Source: Gonocerus acuteangulatus (taxonomy: Eukaryota > Arthropoda > Insecta > Hemiptera > Coreidae). Taken from it: a stretch of DNA of 64,000 nt. The number at the start of each line of letters is the position of its first letter. Within the stretch, counting starts at the first letter, position 1. The notes beneath the pieces were generated by a model that was given only the letters and a program-made list of their open reading frames with translations, was not told where the DNA came from and made no database searches. The stretch spans positions 130,172,208 to 130,236,207 of the forward strand of contig OX328132.1 of the NCBI GenBank assembly GCA_946811695.1, in the 5' to 3' direction. Shown in pieces: positions 9,492 through 21,172 of this stretch. Both the position numbers and the translations under genes were made by a program.

Positions 9492-10544
9492 TAGCTAGGC
9501 TTTGTATTTGTGTCGGCAGATACCTGGGGTATATTTACAACTCTTGAGGATTAACTCCAAGCAGGTAAATTTCCTGCTAGGAGGATTCAGTCCGGGCACT
9601 GAACCGACTCTATTCGCTCACATTATCTAACCGTTGTGAAGTTTATTTTTTGGATTTAGGACTTAATATACATATGTAGACTAAATCATAGCAAGAAGTC
9701 TACCTCCGTCGTCGGTTCTTCACTATGTAGACTCGCTAATGTTACCCAATCTTAGATACATCGTAATTAAAATCCACAGCAAAAACACGACATTTCATCA
9801 GAATCCCCTGCTTAATAAAACATATATAGAATAATATGCCAAATAAAGCCTATCTGGTGGATAAAAATAGAGGAAAAACGCCGTTCGTAGTGGTAGAAAA
9901 TCTTACAAGGCATTTCGCTCAGAAATCTCCGAAATATTCTTACTAATTTTACGTATCCTGTTTTATAATCAAATAGATTTATATTCTATAATCAATAAGA
10001 AAAACTACTAGCAATAAAAAACTATGGGTAACAGATGAAAATAGGGAATACCAAGAACAATTCTAAAGAACGAAATCAACACCAGTACTGTAATCTAGAT
10101 ATTCATAAGGCATCTTCGAATTCTAACAAACAAAATATTGCTTCTAATTATACGTATCCTGTTTACTGACAAATACATTTGACTGCTATAAGAAATTACA
10201 AAAATAACGAGCAGTGAAAAATAACTGCGGGAAACACACAAATAGATCCGTTTAAATAAACGAAACTAACTAACTAAGTTTTAAGCACTTATTTCTCCTA
10301 ATGTGACGACCCCATCAAACATATCTTCAAAACATTTTTTGTAGAGAATTTAGTAAGCTTTCGAACTGTTACATTTCACTTGCCACGATATCCTAACCCT
10401 TTTCGAGATATTAAGGAAAATGTACGAAGGGGGCCTAATAGATATTCATACGGGATCTGAGAATCCCAAGATTCCGCAAAAAAAATATTCTAATTATACG
10501 TATCCCGTGTTATTGGCAAATACATTTGACTACTATAAGCAATT

Positions 10545-10655
10545 GCAAACACTAGGGAATATGCCAAAGAACTCGGAGTAGGAGCCTCGACAGTTTCAAG
10601 ACATTTGAAGGAAATCGGCAAATCCAAAACTGACATTTCATACGGTACAGCCTGA
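10545..10655 (+). pseudogene. mariner/Tc1-type HTH fragment inside HL
   Basis: 36 codons ending in TGA read REYAKELGVGASTVSRHL, then KEIGKSK. This matches the second helix-turn-helix of mariner transposases (r.lA..lgvs.sTvsrhLk.iGK), which contacts the terminal repeat. The catalytic domain is absent. The same fragment occurs at 56550-56660 on minus in the other long HL copy, in the same orientation relative to HL, so it was acquired before the copies diverged. Confidence 0.65.
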
Positions 10656-11663
10656 TATATTTCTAACAATGAATTGTTTTTCTTATTTTTATTAATCTGT
10701 TTTATTGTCAAATACATTATCCAACTATAAGCAATGAAAAAATAGGAATAAAAACAGACCAAAAGAACCAAACGAACCAATAAAATAAACGAAATCAATT
10801 ACTTCAAAGTTTAAGCACTTATTTCTCCGATTGACATCGCTTATTCAAAACTTTCCTCAGAACCTTTTTTGTAGACCATTTAGTAAGCTTTCGAATGGTA
10901 ACCTTTCGCTTCCCAAGATTTTCAACCATTTTCGAGATATTAATGAAAATATACCAGTTACCAAAACTTTTCATTATTTCTAGCAACAGAAAATTGGTCT
11001 CATTTTTCCTATCCTGTTTTACACACAAATACATTTTCCCAACATAAGAAATTACAAAAATAAAAAGCAATAAAAAACCAAGGGAAAGAGACGAAAATTA
11101 CAAAAAGAACGACAAAAACCCGTTCATAAGAAAAAAACAGACGTATTTGAAGATTTAAGCACTTATTTCTCCGATAGACATAACCTAATCAAAAATAGTT
11201 GTAGAATCTTTTTTGTAGGAAATTTAGTAAGCTTTCAAATAGTTTCTATCTACTTACCACGATTAACCAACCGTGTTCGAGATATTAATGAAAGTATACA
11301 AAGTTCCCAAAACTTTTCATGTCTGATAATAAAATATTTTATTCTAACCCTTCCTTAACCCCAAACGTGACAAAACTTTCAACATATTTGTTTTAATGAA
11401 ATGAGAACATGCAGATAATGTTTCAACTGAATCCCGTGATTCTAAGTACCCAAACCGAAAACGGTATTCAAAAACTATTTTTCCAATTTTCTTAAAAACG
11501 GTTAAAGCTATCGCCTTGAAAATGGTTTCATTCGTTTTCCTAGCCCAAGAAGCCTATAAAAAGAGTACTTACAAGCTTATGAACTCAAAAACATAAGCGT
11601 TACGATTGTTTTGCGCGAATTTCGTCCCAAACGCCATCTTCCAGTGGGCGGATTTGCTGGTTA

Positions 11664-11752
11664 ACGAACTTGACCTTTCAAATTGGACGACAGATTTTTG
11701 TACCAAATTTCATCAAAATCGGACCATCAGGCAAGCCAGAAATCCGCGAACA

Positions 11753-11789
<37 letters not shown>

Positions 11790-11880
11790 CTGTTCGTGGA
11801 TTTCTGGCTTCCCTGATGGTCCGATTTTGATGAAATTTGGTACAAAAATCTGTCGTCCAATTTGAAAGGTCAAGTTCGTC
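11664..11880. repeat. long hairpin with (TA)n loop
   Basis: About 94 bp (ACGAACTTGACCTTTC... to ...CGCGAACAG) is followed by a TA tract (11757-11785) and then by its near-perfect reverse complement. One arm is the normal HL sequence beside the TA tract and the other is an inverted duplicate of it. Confidence 0.9.
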
Positions 11881-12210
11881 AACAAATTTTAACCACCGTT
11901 ATTTTCGGTCTCTAGGGGTTCTGAAACGCGAAATTTTCTAGTCGGCACTTCCGGATTGTTTCATGAGATCAACCTTATAAGCGGGGTTCCTCCCTATGGG
12001 GGAGGGAGGAACCGCGCTAAAAGTCCTTAACTCTATCCCAATCCCATCTTATATATTTATACGTTTCGGGGGGGGGGGGGGGGGGGGGGTTGTTTTCCCT
12101 GTCATTTGGAGTTGGAAAGTGGAAGCATCATACCTTCAATTCTTGTATCAAATGTAAACAGTTTTCGTTTATCCATATTAAATCAATTGTGCTTTTCCAT
12201 TTCTATAAAA

Positions 12211-15166
12211 GTAGGTGTATTTCCCTGGCCTGTCACGAGACTCATCGCCCATTACATAGCAAGAGTCCGAGTGACTCCATTACTTCTACCAATAGTAGGT
12301 GTATTTCCCTGGCCTCTCACGAGACTCATCGCCCATTACATACCTAGAGTCCGAGTGACTCCATTATTTCTACCAATAGTAGGTGTATTTCCCTGGCCTG
12401 TCACGAGACCCATCGCCCATTACATACCAAGAGTCCGAGTGACTCCATTACTTCTACTAATAGTAGGTGTATTTCCCTGGCCTGTCACGAGACTCATCAC
12501 CCATTACATACCAAGAGTCTGAGTGACTCCATTACTTCTACCAATAGTAGGTGTATTTCCCTGGCCTGTCACGAGACTCATCGCCCATTACATACCAAGA
12601 GTCCGAGTGACTCCATTACTTCTACCAATAGTAGGTGTATTTCCCTGGCCTGTCACGAGACTCATCACCCATTACATACCAAGAGTCTGAGTGACTCCAT
12701 TACTTCTACCAATAGTAGGTGTATTTCCCTGGCCTGTCACGAGACTCATCGCCCATTACATACCAAGAGTCCGAGTGACTCCATTACTTCTACCAATAGT
12801 AGGTGTATTTCCCTGGCCTGTCACGAGACTCATCGCCCATTACATACCAAGAGTCCGAGTGACTCCATTACTTCTACCAATAGTAGGTGTATTTCCCTGG
12901 CCTGTCACGAGACTCATCGCCCATTACATACCAAGAGTCCGAGTGACTCCATTACTTCTACCAATAGTAGGTGTATTTCCCTGGCCTGTCACGAGACACA
13001 TCGCCCATTACATACCAAGAGTCCGAGTGACTCCATTACTTCTACCAATAGTAGGTGTATTTCCCTGGCCTGTCACGAGACTCATCGCCCATTACATACC
13101 AAGAGTCCGAGTGACTCCATTACTTCTACCAATAGTAGGTGTATTTCCCTGGCCTGTCACGAGACTCATCGCCCATTACATACCTAGAGTCCGAGTGACT
13201 CCATTACTTCTACCAATAGCAGGTGTATTTCCCTGGCCTGTCACGAGACTCATCGCCCATTACATACCAAGAGTCCGAGTGACTCCATTACTTCTACCAA
13301 TAGTAGGTGTATTTCCCTGGCCTGTCACGAGACTCATCGCCCATTACATACCAAGAGTCCGAGTGACTCCATTACTTCTACCAATAGTAGGTGTATTTCC
13401 CTGGCCTGTCACGAGACTCATCGCCCATTACATACCAAGAGTCCGAGTGACTCCATTACTTCTACCAATAGTAGGTGTATTTCCCTGGCCTGTCACGAGA
13501 CTCATCGCCCATTACATACCAAGAGCCCGAGTGACTCCATTACTTCTAACAATAGTAGGTGTATTTCCCTGGCCTGTCACGAGACTCATCGCCCATTACA
13601 TACCAAGAGTCCGAGTGACTCCATTACTTCTACCAATAGTAGGTGTATTTCCCTGGCCTGTCACGAGACTCATCGCCCATTACATACCAAGAGCCCGAGT
13701 GACTCCATTACTTCTAACAATAGTAGGTGTATTTCCCTGGCCTGTCACGAGACTCATCACCCATTACATACCAAGAGTCTGAGTGACTCCATTACTTCTA
13801 CCAATAGTAGGTGTATTTCCCTGGCCTGTCACGAGACTCATCGCCCATTACATACCAAGAGTCCGAGTGACTCCATTACTTCTACCAATAGTAGGTGTAT
13901 TTCCCTGGCCTGTCACGAGACTCATCGCCCATTACATACCAAGAGTCCGAGTGACTCCATTACTTCTACCAATAGTAGGTGTATTTCCCTGGCCTGTCAC
14001 GAGACACATCGCCCATTACATACCAAGAGTCCGAGTGACTCCATTACTTCTACCAATAGTAGGTGTATTTCCCTGGCCTGTCACGAGACTCATCGCCCAT
14101 TACATACCAAGAGTCCGAGTGACTCCATTACTTCTACCAATAGTAGGTGTATTTCCCTGGCCTGTCACGAGACTCATCGCCCATTACATACCTAGAGTCC
14201 GAGTGACTCCATTACTTCTACCAATAGCAGGTGTATTTCCCTGGCCTGTCACGAGACTCATCGCCCATTACATACCAAGAGTCCGAGTGACTCCATTACT
14301 TCTACCAATAGTAGGTGTATTTCCCTGGCCTGTCACGAGACTCATCGCCCATTACATACCAAGAGTCCGAGTGATTCCATTACTTCTACCAATAGTAGGT
14401 GTATTTCCCTGGCCTGTCACGAGACTCATCGCCCATTACATACCAAGAGTCCGAGTGACTCCATTACTTCTACCAATAGTAGGTGTATTTCCCTGGCCTG
14501 TCACGAGACTCATCGCCCATTACATACCAAGAGTCCGAGTGACTCCATTACTTCTACCAATAGTAGGTGTATTTCCCTGGCCTGTCACGAGACTCATCGC
14601 CCATTACATACCAAGAGTCCGAGTGACTCCATTACTTCTACCAATAGTAGGTGTATTTCCCTGGCCTGTCACGAGACTCATCGCCCATTACATACCTAGA
14701 GTCTGAGTGACTCCATTACTTCTACCAATAGTAGGTGTATTTCCCTGGCCTGTCACGAGACTCATCGCCCATTACATACCAAGAGCCCGAGTGACTCCAT
14801 TACTTCTAACAATAGTAGGTGTATTTCCCTGGCCTGTCACGAGACTCATCGCCCATTACATACCAAGAGTCCGAGTGACTCCATTACTTCTACCAATAGT
14901 AGGTGTATTTCCCTGGCCTGTCACGAGACTCATCGCCCATTACATACCAAGAGCCCGAGTGACTCCATTACTTCTAACAATAGTAGGTGTATTTCCCTGG
15001 CCTGTCACGAGACTCATCGCCCATTACATACCAAGAGTCCGAGTGACTCCATTACTTCTACCAATAGTAGGTGTATTTCCCTGGCCTGTCACGAGACTCA
15101 TCGCCCATTACATACCAAGAGTCCGAGTGACTCCATTACTTCTACTAATAGTAGGTGTATTTCCCT
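12211..15166 (+). repeat. 84-bp satellite, 35 copies
   Basis: The unit starts GTAGGTGTATTTCCCTGGCC and contains CTGTCACGAGACTCATCGCC and CCGAGTGACTCCATTAC. 12211 + 35 x 84 = 15151, where the 36th unit begins and breaks off. Since 84 is divisible by 3, a frame stays open for hundreds of codons (28-residue repeat around GVFPWPVTRLIAHYIPR), interrupted only where CCGAG becomes CTGAG. I do not consider it a protein gene. Marker substitutions recur at 1008 bp (12 units) and 1260 bp (15 units), which shows block duplication. Confidence 0.95.
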
Positions 15167-15233
15167 AATATATATTATACTCATGTATTGGTAAGATTCT
15201 AGTGTAGTAATATTTTCTATATTCTTAATTAGG

Positions 15234-15264
<31 letters not shown>

Positions 15265-15349
15265 CTGATATAATGCTGGGAAAGTTGGCGCTTTACACCA
15301 TGTCTAAAATGCCAGGCTAATATTTGACAATATTAAACTGAAACGAGCT
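15167..15349. other. spacer with short TA tract
   Basis: AT-rich; (TA)n at about 15236-15264. No gene. Confidence 0.4.
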
Positions 15350-15819
15350 GGAAAACTAGTTCCTCTTCTTTTTTTGTCTTTGTTTGCCTCAGTTATTAAT
15401 TGGTTATTTTTATTTTCTTTTTTACGCTGTTTGGTTTGTTTTTAAATGATTGTCGTTAATTTGATTGCATTTTTTCAATAAAACATGACAAGTTAATGAG
15501 AAACAAGTTTTTATTTTGTTTTGACTTATAGAGCATTGCTTTAGATTCTACACGGCTCTCTCTTATTCTAAAGTTTAAAATGAGAGAGAGCCGTGTAATT
15601 TCCACCTGTGTTCAAGTTAGCTACTGTCAGTTTCTTGAGCCTTGTGGCCTTAATATCGCTTTTATTCGTGATGGCCGAGTGGGTGTTGGCAATTTTCACG
15701 AAATATAAAAAAAAGAAAAAAAAAAAGAGGAATTATTTCTATTCTAAGCTTTCCTAAAGGCACTAGGGATAAGAACGGAACCGCCCTAAGATGACGCAGA
15801 ACCTGCGAGTTTGACTTTT
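15350..15819 (+). mobile_element. HL 3' part
   Basis: Ends CGCAGAACCTGCGAGTTTG-ACTTTT with GGAACCGCCCTAAGATGA upstream. A GC-poor hairpin with arms ACACGGCTCTCTCT/AGAGAGAGCCGTGT lies at 15550-15597. The minus strand at 15690-15600 retains part of the conserved small HL frame (NKSDIKA..TVANL). Confidence 0.65.
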
Positions 15820-16104
15820 AAACACATCTTCTTTAGATACCCACGACGTAGACCGTATTTCGTTAGGAAGAACGGTCGGTATAATGAAATTTGTAATTTG
15901 GGTCCGGAGTAAACCCCCCCCCCACTCCTAATGAACCGATTTAGTTTATTTTTACAACATATTTTTCGCTGTAGATAATCACAATGAATGCCGAGTTTCG
16001 TTGAAATATAACAAAAATTACGGCTGCTAGTGGCAAATTGGTAATTTGGGTCTGGAGTACCCACCCCCCTCCTAAAGAACCAATTTATTTTAGTTTTACA
16101 ACAC
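15820..16104. repeat. dispersed 'family C' repeat
   Basis: Contains tandem halves of TTTAGTTTATTTTTACAACA with C-runs and GGGTCCGGAGTA. Inverted or direct relatives lie at 60290-60425 and 63231-63469. No terminal structure or coding capacity recognised. Confidence 0.6.
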
Positions 16105-16245
16105 ATTTTTAGCGCGGTTCCTCCCTCCCTTCATAGGGAGGAACCCCGCTTATAAGGTTGACCTCATGAAACAATCCGGAAGTGCCGACTAGACACTTTT
16201 ACGTTTCAGAACCCGTAGAGAACGAAAATAGCGGTGGTTCAAATT
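16105..16245 (+). mobile_element. HL 5' end fragment
   Basis: TTTTAGCGCGGTTCCTCCC hairpin followed by the CTTATAAGGTTGACC and CCGGAAGTGCCGACTAG blocks, up to GGTTCAAATTTG. Where the TA tract is expected, a different repeat starts (16246). Confidence 0.8.
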
Positions 16246-16860
16246 TGTGAGCTCTATTACGCTGGAACAGCAACATTGCAACCCCAACTTCTAACATACT
16301 CAGTAATTAGTTGCTAATTTGTTACCCCCGTAACTTTTGAACTAATTGTCTGACGAAATTCAAACTGGTACCATAATTTGTTGCTCCAGAATGACACCAA
16401 TCACGAATTTGTCGCTCCAGCCGTTTCCGAGAAAACGTGGCTGTGCTACCGTAATATTACGCCAGCACAGCCACCCCCGTAACTTTTGAACTAATTGTCT
16501 GACGAAATTCAGACTGGTACCATAATTTGTTGCTCCAGAATGACACCAATCACGAATTTGTCGCTCCAGCCGTTTCCGAGAAAACGTGGCTGTGCTACCG
16601 TAATATTACGCCAGCACAGCCACCCCCGTAACTTTTGATCTAATTGTCTGACGAAATTCAGACTGGTACCATAATTTGTTGCTAATTTGTTGCCCTAGAA
16701 TGACACCAATCACGAATTTGTCGCTCCAGCCGTTTCCGAGAAAACGTGGCTGTGCTAGCGTAATATTACGCCAGCACAGCCACCCCCGTAATTTTTGAAC
16801 TAATTGTCTGACGAAATTCAGACTGGTACCATAATTTGTTGCTCCAGTCGTTTCCAAAAA
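16246..16860 (-). repeat. array of about 150-bp units with TAATATTAC palindromes
   Basis: Three palindromes, each a GC-rich stem GGCTGTGCT..CG / CG..AGCACAGCC around TAATATTAC, centred at 16452-16460, 16601-16609 and 16761-16769 (spacing 149 and 160). Between them lie AACTAATTGTCTGACG and CTGGTACCATAATTTGTTGC blocks. The outer left boundary is TATTACGCTGGAACAGCAAC. The array is the inverted copy of 24478-25008, where the spacings read 160 and 149. Confidence 0.9.
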
Positions 16861-17195
16861 TCGTTGCTACAATAGCCTCAAGATACTACATAAGTTTTTT
16901 CTTTTTTTTTTTTAAATATCCTTCACCTACGTAGAACTGATGAAAAATTGATATCTTACAAATGAAGGTCTCTAGGTATTTGCCTTCACGTTTGCAAAAT
17001 AAACTATATAACACGACGGATTAACCTTTTAAAATTCAAACTAACGCAAAACTGGTGTTTCTACCATTTTTTACGTTCAAACATACATCGAAAAGGTATT
17101 TTTCTGATATTATTTTACGACCTGTGTATTATTATGATGTGTCTTTTAGCACTTTTATAAGGAACGTTTTAATTAAGATTCTTCTCTTGAAAGAC

Positions 17196-17233
<38 letters not shown>

Positions 17234-18474
17234 GTGTTTTTAGACATATTTCAACCACATGGGTCATGGATGTCTCAGTTAGAAGAATCGTTTGATCTTA
17301 TATATGTCAATTGGCATATAATTTCAATATGACTATTGATATATGTTGATATGATAAGTTTATTGAGGAAAGAAAGTGATATTGACCAAAAGTGCTACTT
17401 GAAGATGGATTGAGAAGATCGATATAGATTGAAGATAGATAGGAGGAGATTGAAACATATATATATAAAGACGTTTTTAAAAAGTGCTTCAAATCTGCAT
17501 CGATCCTTTCTACCAGATAATAAAAAAAACCCGGTCCGATTAATTTTTTTTTTTTTTTTCACACATCTGTCTCTTTATGCAGGGTGTCCCGCATTGAGAT
17601 GTCATAACTTTAGGGGTTTATTCTGCACCTCATTTGTAGTTCAGAGGAGCAGAAATGAACGTTCTATCTGAACATTTTGTCTATCTTAAAAAAAAAAAAA
17701 ACAAAAAAAAAAACACGGATTTCTGGTTATCTTATCGTAAATAAAAACCACATTTCTAGGATTTACATTATATTTCCCTAATAAGAAACACCCGTTAGTG
17801 AAATATTGACTTGTAAATTAGAAGCTATACTAAGAGCCATATAGATGTGAACTATTGATTTTAGTGTTTTCTTCAATTATTCAATATTTTCTTGATCAGC
17901 TATTTGTAGACTTACAGGTTTTATCTCCGTCTTAAAGGTTGCCTTATTTAATAAGCTTAAATGTGCTATCTCGTTGTTTCAGAAAAAAAGTTATTTGAAT
18001 CTAATTTTTACTGATTCGTAAGTCAAAACCAGTAAATGTGCTTTAGCGTGAAGGAGCCATTCTAAGCACATTCTCTTATTTTACACGATAATTGTGGTGT
18101 CTCATCCTTCTCACACTACGTTCACACTCTTTTTGCTCTGATTAAGGGTGGAGAAATATGATAGAAGAACATATTGAAAATAATTACAATAATTATTCTA
18201 AACATAATTGAACTCATCAATAGGATCCATAAGCAGCGCCAGCTCATGAAGACCCAGAGACAAGACGTCCTCCGTATAGCCCTGGATTCTGATAAGTCGT
18301 CGAGCTTATATTTGTAGGCAACAGAAAGGAGGACATTTTGAAAATCCTAATTCATATGGCAATATTTCAAGAACGGGTGTTTCTAATCGGAAATTTAATG
18401 TAGATTTTAGAATCATATTTAGATTTGTCCAAAAAACAAAAAAAAAAACAATCGACGTCGGTCGATATATATTC

Positions 18475-18475
<1 letters not shown>
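16861..18475. other. unassigned AT-rich region
   Basis: Contains a T-run (17200-17228), A/T-runs near 17540 and 17695, and no gene, TIR or tandem array that I can support. Short ORFs here are low complexity. Confidence 0.4.
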
Positions 18476-18532
<57 letters not shown>

Positions 18533-18625
18533 TGTTAATATACAAATGCAAGTGGTATGCTATTTATTGCATGAGACTTGCAGACAAAAATAAACTCCCT
18601 TCTTGCAGGGTTACTGTAAGGAGGA

Positions 18626-18683
<58 letters not shown>

Positions 18684-18779
18684 CATGGACAACTGTCTGA
18701 CGAAGCAGAATGGGATTTATGCGAAATAGCACCCAATCGACCGTTAATTCTCCCCAGCGAAGAACTCTAAAAAATAATG

Positions 18780-18849
<70 letters not shown>

Positions 18850-18850
18850 A
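18476..18850. repeat. three (TA)n tracts with shared flanks
   Basis: TA tracts at about 18479-18528, 18630-18680 and 18785-18847. Between the second and third, AGCAGAATGGGATTTATGCG and TTAATTCTCCCCAGCGAAG match sequence at 35616-35708, so this is a member of a dispersed family. Confidence 0.85.
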
Positions 18851-19179
18851 TATATACACAGGTCTGTTATACATGAGGTATAAAGGTAATGTAAATACCT
18901 AATATGAAGATAGGTAGTTGAAGTATGCAAATCCCTGAATGTATGAATTCCCTTACCAGCTTTGAAACTAAACCTCCGGGTATCATTTGCTTTTCTGTCC
19001 GACCAACTCGGACGGAGCCTACTGTAGCTTTGTTTGTAAAAAAATAAGCAATCTTCAAGAAAACAGAAAAAGTATAATATCTCCCTTACTGAGAATCGAA
19101 CCATACTTTATATAAACTTCCCTGTTCCTTTTGAAGTGTACTATCCATTCTCAAAATTTGATTACACATTTACGGGACA

Positions 19180-19490
19180 TCCCTTAATATTTTTCTCGAA
19201 TACGTAACTCAAAATGTAACCGAAATTTAAACATCTTTGTTTAGGTGAATTTCAAAGTTGTAGAAAATATTTAAATTAAATCCCATGATTCTAACTACCC
19301 ACCAAAGAAATGAGTTACAGAAACATTTGTTCCACTTTTCTCAAAAACGGTTACAGATATTGTCTTAAAAATGGTTTCATTCGTTTTCTATTTTAAGAAA
19401 CCTATTAAACGAGTAAGTACCTGCAAGAAAATGAGCTCAAAAATGTAAGCTTTGCGATTTTTTTCGCGCGAATTTCGCTTGAAAGAAAGC
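19180..19490 (-). mobile_element. HL body fragment, diverged
   Basis: Minus-oriented HL blocks: AAAACGGTTACAGATATTG, AAATGGTTTCATTCGTTTTC and TTTTTTCGCGCGAATTTCGC. Both ends missing. Confidence 0.65.
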
Positions 19491-19759
19491 TTTCCCTTCA
19501 CTAAATTTCCCTTATCAATAATAATAATAATAGCCGAGGAATCATTGGGTTAATCTCCAAACCACTTTCCTTGAATATTCTGATACCGACATTTATTACT
19601 CCAACTCCAGAATCCACATCTGGAGAAGTAACGACTTCATCATCCGCAAAATCAGTAAACAAATTTTAACAATTCTTACATTATTTATGCAGCACTTATT
19701 CATATTTTAATTAAATAAATATAAAGGCTGTGATTTGTATTTATTTATAAGTCATTCAT
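19491..19759. other. unassigned spacer
   Basis: AT-rich sequence with an (AAT)n-like stretch near 19520. Nothing else seen. Confidence 0.3.
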
Positions 19760-19767
19760 AGATTATT

Positions 19768-21093
19768 ACTAGGGACCGGAGTTTTAGGATAAAATAAGCA
19801 CCCAATTAGGTTTTTGCAACAGGCATAAGAGGTCTTTTTAGGTTTTTTAGGTGATAAAAATGTTTTCAATAGGTAGGTTCAAAAAATAAGTCTTTTTAGG
19901 TTTTTATTTAAAAATCCATTTTAAATTTTTTTAGTTGATAAAATTGTTTCAATAGGTACGAAGAATAAGTTTAACCTATTATATTATTATTATTAATAAT
20001 TTGGTTAATTTATAATTCATCAATAAATATGTATATATAGTGACATAAAAATAAACAATAAATAACATTCGAAACGAAAAAAAAAAGATGAGCAAATAAA
20101 AATGATGAAATATAAGTTATTATTTAAAAAAAAGAATAAGTAGGCCAAATATTCAACAAAATATTTATTTAAAAAAACAAAGTGAATGAAATTTATTTAA
20201 ATAAAATACATTTTATAAATAAAACGATGTTTAAAAAAAAGAAAGAAAAATAAATTAAATTATACAATAAAACATACATTAATAAAAAACATAAATAAGA
20301 ACATAAAACAAAACAATTATTTAAAGGAGATTTTTATGTTTCTCTGCTAAAGAGTTCCAACTTGTAAAGAACATGAGGAAGAATTTCACTGCCTATAGAA
20401 GGGTATTTAACTAAGTTAAAAATGAAATAATTAAATCTTGTAAAAATGTAGAAGGGAAAATATGAAACTAAAATAGGTATTACCCCTTGTTACAGTAAAC
20501 TACCATATAGGTACCTAGGTTTTCCACGGCGAAATTCTTTCTGTTGTCTTAGAGAACCGTCTTAAAAGCGGAAAAAGATAAAGATGCGCCCGTTTACGTC
20601 ACAAGACGTCAAAGGGGAGTATTTCATAGCATCTTTTAGCTCCAGTGTTGACCATTCCAATTTTCCAATGAGATTAGGAAGATCTAAGAAATGTGCTCTT
20701 AGGAATGCGAATGCAGCATGGATCTCGTTGTTCTGGAGGAGCATCGAAGCTTTAGAAAAGGCAGCTGCTTCATTCATATCCAAAGCGTCAACAATTGTTA
20801 TTATGTTTTCCTGAGCGCGTTAAAATGGGGCTCTGGGGGAAGCGATACTCCTAGTAGAATTTCCCTTATGGAGGAAATTAGTTCATAGAATTGTATCTAC
20901 TATTTTAAAGATTAGGTCTGTCTTTCCATCATTATTTGCGTGATTTTAGGTGATATCATCCTGACTAGGTTTTTTTAGGTACTTCCAAATTTGCATGAAT
21001 GATAGTACAAGACGCGAATCGTATAAAAACCTATCATTATCATGTTTAGGGGAACGGAAAAAAATAGGCGAAAACCTAAGAATCCGGTCCCTA
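19768..21093 (-). mobile_element. hAT-like element, family 2 (1.33 kb)
   Basis: The left end is TAGGGACCGGAGTTTTAGG and the right end inverted is TAGGGACCGGATTCTTAGG. The flanking octamers are ATTATTAC (19760-19767) and ATTATAAC (21094-21101), 7 of 8 matching, as expected for an old hAT duplication. The interior is rich in TTTTTAGGTTTTT motifs. A minus-strand transposase remnant lies at 20562-20813. A second copy in the other orientation begins at 63470. Confidence 0.82.
20562..20813 (-). pseudogene. hAT transposase C-terminal fragment
   Basis: The frame contains DALDMNEAAAFSKAS, then LGK-type sequence and KYSPLTSCDVNGRIF. hAT transposases of the BED-finger type end in ...(A/S)P(L/V)TSCDVERSFS.., and this peptide matches up to CDV, after which the expected ERSFS is altered. 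An upstream stop and the missing BED and catalytic regions show decay. The same DMNEAA stretch is visible on plus near 63795-63815 in the second copy. It lies within TIRs with a hAT-size target duplication. Confidence 0.65.
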
Positions 21094-21172
21094 ATTATAA
21101 CAGAGAAATGTATGTAATTGTTTCTATTCTAATAACGTTGACAATGTTAGTTAACGTATTGAGCCTGCGAGA

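Larger units (their letters stand above)
8571..12022 (-). mobile_element. HL element, longest copy (about 3.45 kb)
   Basis: Reading on minus, it begins at 12022 with TTTTAGCGCGGTTCCTCCC and the GGGAGGAACCCCGC complement. It passes the TA-centred hairpin (11664-11880) and ends at 8571 with AGTCGGACTTTT. The interior contains repeated body blocks (11090-11560, 10800-11070, 10270-10480), a conserved small frame on plus (8693-8902), a mariner HTH remnant (10545-10655) and a nested 'family B' repeat (about 9203-9491). Colinear with 55217-58422 except for the nested insertions, so the two are copies of one long progenitor. Confidence 0.82.

Noticed and set aside
12106..15168. Long ORFs (up to 363 codons) in the 84-bp array
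   Set aside because: The unit is a multiple of three without stops; the frame is a property of the satellite, with no start or flank outside the array.
16246..16860. Integrated circular ssDNA virus
   Set aside because: Only the TAATATTAC hairpins are present; no Rep or capsid-like frame, and a TA-flanked MITE tandem explains the same structure.
18476..18850. ORFs with IYIYIY stretches
   Set aside because: Translations of (TA)n tracts, seen at all TA microsatellites in the window.
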